Source: Neostapfia colusana (Eukaryota; Streptophyta; Magnoliopsida; Poales; Poaceae). From it: a stretch of 64,000 nucleotides of DNA. Position 1 is the stretch's first letter. The number at the start of each line of letters is the position of its first letter. The stretch is taken from contig JASWHV010000001.1 of the NCBI GenBank assembly GCA_030760725.1, positions 77,273,683 to 77,337,682 of the forward strand. The letters are read 5' to 3'. Of this stretch, positions 9,313 through 19,290 are shown piece by piece. A program made the position numbers and the translations under genes. A model generated the notes under the pieces. It saw only the letters and a list, made by a program, of their open reading frames with translations, had not been told where the DNA came from and made no database searches.

Positions 9313-10257
9313 ATGTCAGCAGATAAGCAATTGGAGAACGGGTGGGTGGTGTCCCACTGTTCTCACCGCAGCGGCTATCCAGAGGCATTGAGGCAGATGC
9401 TTCAATATTTCGGATATAACCAGATGCCGCAGTACTTTGCTAAGGAAGAAGGCGAAGAGGGGAACAAGACGTGGACAATCCATGTCGAAGTCCCTGAAGG
9501 ACCTACGGCACCCGGTTGGGTGCCGTTCACCGTCACGGTGAGAGGAAGACAACCGGAAGGGATGTGGGAAGTGGCAGCCCGTGACACCATGTCACGTTTC
9601 TGCCAACTACACGTGCAGGCTATGGAGGGCACTCCATACACGCTCGTTCCGGCGGAGGGACGCGCTCAGCATGTGTGGGAAGAGAGGTACCTGGAGGCAA
9701 CGGACCCGAGTTGCCCAAGGTACAACCCCGCGGAGGCAAATCTCAGCCTCCAGATGAGGGCGGGAAACGCCGTGATGGACAGCCAAGCTGTTCATACGGA
9801 GCATCTCGCCACAAAGCTGAAAGAGAGCACGAGCCATGGAGACCATTTCGAGAGTGCTCACAGCGCACTCCGCAATGTGCTCCTTCTGACGATCAAGCGA
9901 CTGAATGAACAACACAATCAGTTGCATCATCTGAGGAAGGCAAAGAAGAAGAGCCGTGTCGACATCGCGGCGTTGCAAGAACTGGTACAGAATCTGACCC
10001 AGCAGAACGAGGACCTTGCTAAAGAGCGAGACGACGCTATTGAGGAAGGGCAAGGCTGGGAAGAGGACTACAACCAGGCTATGGACGAGGTGCATGCATT
10101 ACAGGACCTCGTACCTCCGGTATTGGGCGTACCGCTGGTCTTGGGCCTTCCAGCAATAGGAGAACCCGAGATGGGAGAAGAGGTGGTAGATCCGGAAACA
10201 CCAGCAGAGGTACCGGAGGAGGACGACCCACAGGAGGTCGAGTTCTACTCCGAGTAG
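9313..10257 (+). CDS. orf0 protein of element B, dsRBD-like core plus coiled coil
   Basis: This is an intact 314-residue ORF between leader and gag, on the gag strand. The start is the ATG directly behind TTTTTACAG. Residues about 21-102 read helix (YPEALRQMLQYFG), strands (NKTWTIHVEVP, PFTVTVRG), helix (EVAARDTMSRFCQL), the order of a double-stranded-RNA-binding domain. Residues about 167-275 are heptad-like and highly charged (LQELVQNLTQQNEDLAKE), a likely coiled coil. The tail is acidic. Extra ORFs upstream of gag are known in some grass gypsy elements, without an assigned function. The dsRBD reading is my inference; residues of the core recur in the orf0 of G (59877-60914) and E (38036-38806). 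A role in RNA packaging or in binding silencing RNAs would fit but is untested. Confidence 0.8.
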   Translation: MSADKQLENGWVVSHCSHRSGYPEALRQMLQYFGYNQMPQYFAKEEGEEGNKTWTIHVEVPEGPTAPGWVPFTVTVRGRQPEGMWEVAARDTMSRFCQLHVQAMEGTPYTLVPAEGRAQHVWEERYLEATDPSCPRYNPAEANLSLQMRAGNAVMDSQAVHTEHLATKLKESTSHGDHFESAHSALRNVLLLTIKRLNEQHNQLHHLRKAKKKSRVDIAALQELVQNLTQQNEDLAKERDDAIEEGQGWEEDYNQAMDEVHALQDLVPPVLGVPLVLGLPAIGEPEMGEEVVDPETPAEVPEEDDPQEVEFYSE

Positions 10258-10529
10258 GGGGTTACAGTTGCCAAGTACGGCAGCTAGGGTAGTGTAACCC
10301 AACTTTTGTAATTGGTGACATGTCGTGTAGACAGTAGCGTATGTATAGGTAGTGATGACATGAGCACGACTTCTCGGAGATCCGAGAATAATGTATCTTG
10401 TATAAAGTTTATGCTTTTTCAATATATGTGAATGTTGTGCAAATTATTCATGTGTCACTTCAATACCTACTGTTGCTTATGGAATTCTAAGTAAGACATG
10501 TGCTAATCGCTGCTGTTCTGAATTTCAGA

Positions 10530-13500
10530 ATGACGCGTACTCGTGCCAACCCTGATGTTGGGGGTACTAGCCAAGGGGGAGAGATCTCCCAACAGCCTCC
10601 CGAGGACTCCTCGGGACAACAACAACAACAGCAGCAACAGCAACAGCAAACACCGCCACCGCCACTGCCAACGGTTACATTGGCCGACATCGTCGCGGCA
10701 ATGGCGGGTTCACATCAGCAGCACACGGAGTTGCTGCAAACGCTTATCGCCAATACGTCTCGCCCAGAGAGACGTCAAGATCGTGAGGAGCGTCAACAGA
10801 GCTCCTACTCCGACTTCCTGGCGACTCATTTCCCTGTATTCTCAAGGGCGGATGAACCTCTTGACGCGAACAACTGGCTCCGCACAATAGAAATGAAGTT
10901 CGGGCTGCTCCAGATAAGTGAGCAGCGCAAGACTCAGTTCGCGGTCCAGCAGCTCCAAGGATCCGCGAGCGTGTGGTGGGCCAACTTCTGTGCTTCACAG
11001 CCCACCGACCGAGTGATGACCTGGACCGAGTTCCGGACGGCCTTCAGGGCCTATCACATACCGCTAGGCTTTATGAAGAGGAATACGCAGGAGTTTTTAC
11101 ACCTGCAGCAAGGGAGCCGGAATGCGCTGGAATACTCCAGGGCATTCAACGATCTCGCACTCTACGCGTCGTATCACGCAGATACAGACGAGAAGCGGCA
11201 GGACCATTTTTACCAGGGGCTTAACCCGCTCCTGAAGGACAAGTTGGCGATGTTTAATCGCGGCAGCCTCAACGACATCATTGATGCTGCGATTGTTCAG
11301 GAGGACTCCGGCAAGGAGTTAGCGGCGGCGGAGAGAAAGCGAAGCGCGCCGCAGAGCAGCGGAGAAGGAGGTAGTCCTTCTCAGAAGTTTCGGATGGTGA
11401 ATCGCCCACCATCAGGTCCACGCTGGCAGCCACCACAGAGGTCGATGCCGTTCCGCAGTCGACCGTATTCTTCACCGGCATTCAGGCCGGCACTGCCAGT
11501 ACCACCTCCACAACAACAACAGCAGCAGCGGACGATGCCGCGTGCGTATGCACCTCAGCAGCGCATGCCGGGCTTTCGTCCCCCGAGCACTACACCAGCA
11601 GCGGCCACATGTTACAAGTGTGGTCGTCCAGGACACATCGCGAGCAGTTGCCCGGAGAGGCAAGGCAGCGGAGTGGCACCGCAGTTTCTGGGGAGGAATC
11701 AACCCCGGAACCCTACTAATGCGCGGCGGGAAAACCCTAGGCCCGGCACTGTCCACCAGCTTGCCATAGAGGACGTGCCGGAGGGCGAGAAAATCCTTGC
11801 GGGTATGTTCCAACTCCACCAGCATCCCGCCATAGTACTATTTGATTCAGGCGCCACACATAGCTTCATTAGCCAAGCTTTCATTGATAAATATAGCTTG
11901 CAAATACTACCCACCGATAGTCCTTATGTGATCTGTTCACCGGGTGGGAAAATTTCAGCAAGCATGATGGTCCCAAAAGCGCCATTGTGCATACAGGGTA
12001 GAGTCTACCCTACGTCTCTCATAATCTTAGAGGGACAAAAGGTCGATGTCATCTTAGGGATGTCGTGGTTAACCCGCCACGGCGCTGTGTTAGACACCGT
12101 CCTCCGAGTTGTGCACCTAAACTCAAAAGTGCACGAATCTCACTCCTTATTTCTGGATAGTCCAGAAATAAATCTTCCAAGTGTCTACCAAGCCACAACC
12201 ATCAGATTGGAAGATATTCCAATGGTCCGAGAGTTCCCTGACGTATTCCCGGAAGATTTACCGGGGATGCCGCCTGATAGAGATGTGGAGTTCAAGATTG
12301 AACATGCACCGGGAACCATGCCAATATCCCGAAGGCCGTACAAGATGGCGCCCAAGGAATTGGCTGAACTGAAGACTCAGCTCACGGACCTTCTGGAGAA
12401 GGGTTTTATTAGGCCGAGCTCCTCGCCATGGGGCTGTTCGGCATTATTTGTGAAGAAGAAGGATGAGACGTTGCGGCTTTGCATGGACTATCGTCTATTA
12501 AATGCCGTAACCATCAAGAACATGTACCGTTGCCACGGATCGACATGTTGTTTGATCAGTTGGTCGAAGCAAAGATCTTTTCCAAGATGGACTTAAGATC
12601 CGGGTACCATCAGATTAAGATAAGAGCTGAGGACATTCCGAAGACGGCTTTCTCGACGAGGTACGAACTTTATGAGTACCTGGTCATGTCCTTCGGCCTC
12701 ACCAATGCTCCAGCTCACTCCATGTATTTAATGAACTCGGTATTCATGCCGGAGCTGGATAAGTTTGTCGTGGTCTTCATCGACGACATCCTGGTATATT
12801 CCAAGTCAGAGGAAGATCACAAGAAACATCTGCGTATAGTCTTGCAACGGCTGCGGGATCACAAGCTATACGCGAAATTCAGCAAATGCGAGTTCTGGAT
12901 GTCGCAAGTGCCTTTTCTCGGGCATATTATCTCAGCGGAGGGTATCGCTGTAGACCCGAGCAAGATCACTCAAGTGCTGAATTGGAAATCCCCGAGAACT
13001 GTTCACGAGGTACGGAGTTTCCTCGGACTCGCGGGATATTATCGGAGGTTTATTCCGAACTTCTCGAAGATTGCCAAGCCTATGACGGAGCTGCTGAAGA
13101 AGGCTAACAAATATGTTTAGTGTCCAGCGTGTGAAGCAGCATTCAAGGCTTTAGTCAAGCACCAAACATCAGCACCGGTTTTGGCGCAGCCAGACACAAC
13201 AAAACCGTTCGATGTGTACAGCGATGCATCCAGCATTGGGCTCGGATGTGTGCTGATGCAAGACCGAAGGGTGGTCGCGTATGGATCACGGCAGCTTAGA
13301 AACCATGAGCAAAATTATCCAACTCATGACTTGGAGCTTGCTGCCGTGGTGCTTGCACTGAAAATGTGGAGGCACTACCTACTCGGTAATCTCGTACATT
13401 TATATACCGACCACAAAAGCCTCAATTACATATTCACTCAGAAGGAGCTGAACATGAGGCAGCGAAGATGGTTAGAATTGATATAGGATTACGAAATAGA

Positions 13501-15094
13501 GATCCATTATCATCCGGGCAAGGCAAATGTAGTGGCAGATGCGCTGAGCCGCAAGTCACACGTCAACAATCTAACCATCACACCGTTGGAAGAGAGCGAA
13601 CCACCACTACATGTGATTCCACACGGAGCTCTCCACAACCTAGCTTTGATCCCCACCATCCGTGAAGAGATAGCAGCAGCCCAGAAGAATGACAAGGGCA
13701 TGTCGCATTTGCGGAGACGTGTAGACAGTGGGGAGTTAAAATGTTTCCGGAAGGACGGAGACGGCGTCCTGTGGTTGAAGGACCAGATCGTCGTACCCCG
13801 TAACCCGGAATTACGGAAGAAAATCTTTGATGAGGCTCACTTGTCAAAGTTTTCTATTCACCCCGGCAGCAACAAAATGTATCAAGAACTCAGAAGCAAG
13901 TTTTGGTGGACACGGATGAAGCGAGAGACTGCAAAATACGTGTCCGAGTGTGATACATGTCGAAGGGTGAAGGCAGACCATATGCGGAAACCGGGACTGC
14001 TGCAACCACTGGGCATTCCTGCCTGGAAGTGGGAAGACGTGAGCATGGATTTCGTCATCGGTTTACCCACCACCTTTCAAAAACATGATTCGGTGTGGGT
14101 GATCATCGACCGGCTCACCAAAGTTGCCCATTTCATCCCGGTCAACACCAACTACAACGCCAAGAAGTACGCTGAACTGTACATCTCACGGATCCTATGC
14201 TTGTACGGCGTACCCCGTACCATCATATTGGATCGGGCACTTTATTTGTGTCCGTTTTTGGGAGCAGCTGCACGCTGCCTTAGGGACGAAACTGATCCGT
14301 AGTTCAGCATACCACCCGCAGATGGATGGGCAAACCGAGCGGTAAATCAGATCCTAGAAGATATGCTACGAGCTTGCGCTATCAACCACGGCAAGAATTG
14401 GGATGATCACTTGCCGTTAGCCGAGTTCTCGTACAACAATGGGTACCAAGCCAGCATAAAGATGGCGCCCTACGAGGCGCTATACGGGCGGAGATGGTGC
14501 ACACCATTGAACTGGTGTGAGTCTGGCGAAAGGGTTACCTTCAGGATTGACCTTGTCAACGACGCGGAAGAGAAGGTTCGACTGATTCGAGCGAACCTAA
14601 AAGCCGCCCAATCCCGGCAGAAACAGTATGCGGACCGGAGAAGACGCCCACTACAATTTGAAGTCGGGGATCACGTATATCTGCGTGTGTCCCCAATGAG
14701 TGGTGTAAACAGATTCGGGGTGAGAGGAAAGTTGGCACCCCGATTCATCGGTCCATTTCAGATTACCGAAAGATGTGGATCAGTGGCATACCGGCTACAA
14801 TTACCAGAAGCACTTTCCGGTGTGCACGACGTCTTTCAAATTGCGCAGCTGAGGAAGTGTCTTAAGCTATCAACTACCGTTCAGCTGGAAGATATTGAAG
14901 AACTACAACCGGATCTCACCTATCGGGAGGAACCGATGCAGATTATCGATGAAAAAGCCCGAACCACACGCAACCGTACGTTGTGGTTCTACAAGGTTCT
15001 ATGGAGTAATCACTCCGTGGATGAAGCGACATGGGAGAGCGAAGGATTTCTTCGCGCCAACTACCCCGACTTTTTCACGTCGCATATCCGGTAA
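10530..15094 (+). pseudogene. gag-pol: gag-pol of element B, frameshifted and with stops
   Basis: The start ATG at 10530 follows TGAATTTCAG plus one A. Gag has a poly-Gln tract (about 10617-10650), the core motif NNWLRTIEMKFG, and a zinc knuckle CYKCGRPGHIASSC near 11610. Protease DSGATHSF is near 11845. RT carries FIDDI near 12780. RNase H has SDASS near 13222. The integrase has CDTC near 13951 and MDFVIGLP near 14045, and the chromodomain-like tail ends at 15094. Lesions against C and A: loss of one C near 12525, TGG to TAG at 13118, an AAG-type codon to TAG at 13484, a frameshift near 14235 that spoils the second catalytic Asp region, and loss of one G near 14343. The element cannot make its own polymerase. 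Confidence 0.9.
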
Positions 15095-15147
15095 TTTTCC
15101 ACCGTCCTCTATCTCATTTTCACCTTATAATCTCGGGACAAGATTCT

Positions 15148-15162
15148 TTTAAGGGGGAGGAA
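15148..15162 (+). other. Polypurine tract of element B
   Basis: TTTTAAGGGGGAGGAA directly precedes the 3' LTR. Confidence 0.8.
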
Positions 15163-17799
15163 CGTAAGGGCCTCAGTTTTTGACACATGTTTGAAGTGTT
15201 CATCACCACACCACACACCTCATTTGAACCAAGATGATGAACACAAATGAAGAGCAAGTAACCACCATCAACATGCTCATTAGAGAACAAACTCACATAT
15301 TGCAAAAGTGGTATTTCCCACATGTGATGTAGAGGGGCTGGGCATATGAAAACTCCTACACATTGCTAAGGATGTCCATGCCAAGTTTCACCCAAATTCA
15401 AAACATTTTGGAGGTCATTTTGGGTATAGCTAGAAAGAGGGCAGTTTGAAACCATATTCAAATTCAAACTGTTTTTATCCCATGAATTCAAAAGTGGGAG
15501 GCATATTCTTATTCAACACATTTTTGTGAGCTCACACACCAATTTTCACTCCATTTGGAGTTGATGTTGACATAAGATAAGTGGGACAAATTCAAACTTT
15601 ATTTGAATTCAAAACTGAACTTGTGCTGAAATTCATTCAAACCAAACCCAATTTGAGGAATTTATCTAGCTCCCTCCTGAAAGTCGATATGGAATTAGAC
15701 TCTTTAGTTGGTCGCCCTACAAACAAAGATAGAAGAAACAGCGCTACTCAAATCAAATGGCTCATGGGTGAATAATTTGAATCACCATGGGTATTTTGGG
15801 GTTCACTGTTTACAACAGTGATTAGGAGTGAATTTCAGAGGTTAAAACCCCGGGTGGGACCCACATGTCAGCCACAGAGAGGATTCAACCGACTGAGACT
15901 TTTCTCACTCGGGTCGCCGAGCCGCCGCTGCGATCGCCACCGAGGGGAGCCGCCGCGCCAGCAGCTTCTTGGCCACGCGTGGGCGTGAGGCAGTTCAGAG
16001 CCTTCTTAAGGCGTCTCCTCCCCTCCTTGGCCGAAGCCTTGCCAGTTTCTTCCCCCGCAAGAACACAGCGCCGGCAAACTCCTTCCGTCGCTTGGAACCG
16101 ATCGGGAGCGTCGATCACCGCCTCTCCGTCCCCTCCAGAGCCACGGCAAGGTACTAGAAACCTTCCTCTGTCTTCCCCGCTGCTAGAATTCAGCTGAAAC
16201 CGGTCGATCTCGGCTATACCGAGAGTTCAATCCAGTGACCTAACGCCGCCACACTTCGGGCTCCCATGGACAGCCCAACCGGGGTGTTGTCACAACCGAT
16301 CCAAGGAACCCATGGACGCGCTGGTGACCGGTGCTGCTAACCCCCGAGCCACAGCCCGAGTGTTTGCTCACCGGCGGCGAATTTCCAGTTTTCACCTTTC
16401 TGTGTGCAGAACGACCTTCAGGAGCGGTTCCGTCGAATTCGTACTCTAGAAAGGATTAGAGGCCCTCAATCCGCTCTCACACAAACTAGACACGGTAATG
16501 CACAGGTTGCCTTCACAACCTTTGGCCGGAGAACCTCTGTACCCGGCGTATTTCGAGGTTTACCAACGGCGGAACAAACGGAAGGCATCAGGTGCATGGT
16601 GAGGACCTACTTCGGACCTCCCCCGAGCTGCCCCAAACTCATGTCGACCTTCCCTGAGGTCCACTGATGCTTCCCGACCGATCGCTTGAGTAGTTTAGGT
16701 GCTAGGGAGGACGGGCAACACGGCCGAAGTTCTCCCGAGGCTGCAGCTCGTCGCCGACCATGTGGCGGCCATTTTCATGGCGAGCTGACACAAGAATCCT
16801 GTTCCACGACAGAAAATAGGCAGAGGCGGCAAAAATTGTGAAGTTTGGAGCTCTACCGAGGCTGCCGGCGAGCTCTCCGGCGAGATACCCTGGCGGCAGA
16901 GCGCGGGCGTCGGGAGGTTGAAGACGGGGGTGGACCCCAGCTGTCAGCGACCGATATTTTAAATCGGGATCGGGCTGCGGCCGGGATCGGGTGTTCTGGC
17001 GCGCAAAGACCCTGTTGGCCGTAGTGTGCGGTCGCCTCGGCGTGCGACGCGTGTCCCCGGGGCCCACCCGCAAGTTTAAACTTTTCCCCCGATTTTCAGA
17101 TTTCCTTCAAACTTCAAATCCTCATAAATTGAGCTAGAGAGCTCCAAATCGAGTGAACCAAATTTTGTTGGATTCAGCTCTCTGAGCACTTTCCAGAAAA
17201 TCAAGTTTCACTTCATGAAAACCCTTATTTCTCCAGAATTAATTCCTCAAAATTTAAAATGTTTGGAATTTTAACTGGAGAATCCTTTGGAGGAAAATCC
17301 TGAAATTTTGCTGGAATGTTCACCAAAATATCCCTGAACTATCATAATAATTTCAGATCCATTCGAGCTCATTTGATCCACCTAATGGTGTGATTAGTTA
17401 AACTGTTCCAGAGAAAATAGAAAATGTCCAGAAACATTTTCAGAATTTTCTCTGAAATTGTTTAGCTCATATCTTTAGCCAGGAACTTTCAAATTAAGTG
17501 AGACTAACTCCATTAGAACCCTCTGAAAATCTAGTTTTCAGAAAGTCATAGTTTGTTCCATGAAAATCCCTAGAACACCCTAAGAGTGCCAATTAAGGTC
17601 AAGTACATAATTAATTGTGGAGGGCTCAAATGAGCTTTGCTGCAACTAAAACTTGACCAAGTCTGTATTTAGGTTGTAACCAAGCCACAGTAAAAGTTTC
17701 ACAGTCATAGAGTCTGTCTAGTGGGACTTACAAGCGTCACAACTTTAAACTTAATACAAATGCATTTAAATTGATACATGTACCTCTTATATCATGTAG

Positions 17800-19061
17800 T
17801 CGCTAAGGTCGAGGAGGAACCCGAAGTCCTAGACTTCGTTACTCCGGAGGAGCAGCTAGCCTATGACCAAGAGCAGCAAGGCAAGCTCCGGTTTGCATTA
17901 ACCCTTTTACAATTTTTTATTGTTTTGAGCACTTACTTGGTTATTATGATTCCTTGCATTAGAGTCATGTTTGGAAACCCAATTGCATAGCCAAGAAGAC
18001 CATGGGTTGGGTTTAGGATTGCAAACCCCGTTAGCTACTGCAATGCTAAGATAGTGTAGGATTCGGTACAAGTTGAGTAGTTGGAACTACTCGCGAGCAT
18101 AGGCTAGAGGCACTCGACTCAGGTAGAGATAGCACATGAAACACATGGCAAGAAAATGAGAACAAGTGGAGGGTAAGGGCAGCAGGACTTTGGGGCCTGT
18201 GTGCTATAGCTCCGCTTGTGTCGATTGAGGACCGAGCCGTGTGCAGGCCTGTTGAACAAGCTAGAACAGTACCGAAGACCTACCAGCTATATGGGAACCA
18301 GGAAACTGATGTAACTCGGGTAGCTGGGTGTTGAGGCATAGCTGGTCATTCAGAGGGTAGGTTGAGAGCTCGAGGTGTAAATCGGCTGGTGGCACTGAGA
18401 TGCGCCTGCAGAGACCTCTTGCTTGGGACGATTGGACCGGTTCAACATTTGGCTAACGGGTTAAAGGTAGTTGCATACGGCGTCTGTGATGGTTGTTGTA
18501 GGCAACATCAAGTACGGGCGTACGTGACGGGTTATTCGGGTAACCCTGCAGGTGTAAATCGATTATAATCGCCGTCCCTCATGGTCAGTGAGTACCACTT
18601 GTTCACTGTACCGTGACGTAGAAAGAACAGGCTAGTTACATGTTTAAAATGTTGCTGATTGAAAGATGGACTTGATTGTTAATGATTTGCTGTAGTCTAG
18701 AGCTAACTAAAGTTCTTTTCAACTTTGGGCAAAGTACATGAGAGAAATGCGTTTCTTGTTTGATTGTGGCTCTCTCATGTGCCCTAACGTAAGGTTCTCC
18801 ACAACCTGCTGCTAAAACTTGAAAGTAAGGTTCCACTAATTAGGCGTGTCCTTTGCAAATGATTTTACCTCATGTACCCATCACCCCCTCATGTAGAAGT
18901 TCCATGTTTAGGTGAGACAGGTCAGACATGCTGAGCCTTCCTGCTCACTGCTTGTGTTTGAAGCTTTTGCAGGGTTCTATGAGGAAGGGACTCCCGAAGA
19001 GGAGACGGAACCCCAGGAGGGGAACCCTGTCGAGTGGGAGTCATGCACGCCGCAGAGTTAG
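17800..19061 (+). CDS. Putative spliced LTR microgene, exons 2 and 3 (element B 3' LTR copy)
   Basis: This is the second copy of the B-type microgene. Exon 2 (17800-17880) and exon 3 (18973-19061) keep the 5' LTR lengths, acceptors, GC-type donor and stop codon. The GC-rich intron holds a perfect hairpin at 18075-18092 (GAGTAGTT-GG-AACTACTC). An ORF opening at 15865 with ATG is in the phase that would join exon 2 through the donor at 16150, but its reading frame is not kept in H, so I do not treat it as the start. Confidence 0.4.
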
Positions 19062-19182
19062 TGTGCGTATGTGCTAGCAAGGACACGTTCATGGGCTGAA
19101 CGTGAACTTGATGTGTAGTCTACGCTCGTGAGTGTAGACTGGACTTATTTTGATGTACAAATGTTCATAAACTCGTTTATGT

Positions 19183-19188
19183 AATAAA
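19183..19188 (+). terminator. Poly(A) signal of the element B 3' LTR
   Basis: AATAAA about 100 bases before the LTR end, as in the 5' LTR. Confidence 0.55.
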
Positions 19189-19290
19189 ATTTCGCTTCCG
19201 CTTTGTACCTTTGACGTGTGTTATCCGGTGCTGTGCAACACAGCACCACTCAGCGTGATCCTGGCTCGACAGGACCGTGGGGTCGTGTCA

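Larger units (their letters stand above)
5512..19290 (+). mobile_element. Element B: Tekay-clade gypsy element with orf0, interrupted by A
   Basis: In view are the distal part of the 5' LTR (5512-7813), a PBS, a long leader, an intact orf0, a damaged gag-pol, a polypurine tract and a complete 3' LTR (15163-19290). The 5' LTR fragment (2302 bases) aligns end to end, with no net length change, to 16989-19290. The right end abuts the gag coding sequence of element C, so B was inserted into C. Element H at the right end of the window has an LTR of the same family. Confidence 0.93.
15163..19290 (+). repeat. 3' LTR of element B
   Basis: This 4.13 kb LTR starts CGTAAGGGCCTCAG, a decayed form of the TGTAACGGCCTCAG start preserved in H at 62644, and ends GTCGTGTCA. 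A likely first exon ends at 16150 (CCACGGCAAG before GTACTAG; the same donor is at 63542 in H). Microgene exons lie at 17800-17880 and 18973-19061, and AATAAA at 19183. The LTR contains the empty site for the insertion of A at 16989. I did not find a clear TATA box in U3. Confidence 0.9.

Noticed and set aside
9607..10095. 162-residue minus-strand ORF opposite orf0 of B
   Set aside because: It is the antisense shadow of the charged, heptad-rich orf0 coding sequence and has no partner in E, F or G.
9313..10257. Idea that orf0 is kept intact by selection while gag-pol decays (intact in B and E)
   Set aside because: With roughly five or six lesions per 4.5 kb of gag-pol, one lesion or none in an ORF of under 1 kb is not surprising, and the copies in F and G do carry a stop each.
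10617..10650. CAA/CAG run as a microsatellite or regulatory repeat
   Set aside because: It is in frame and encodes a poly-Gln tract in the N-terminal part of gag of B.
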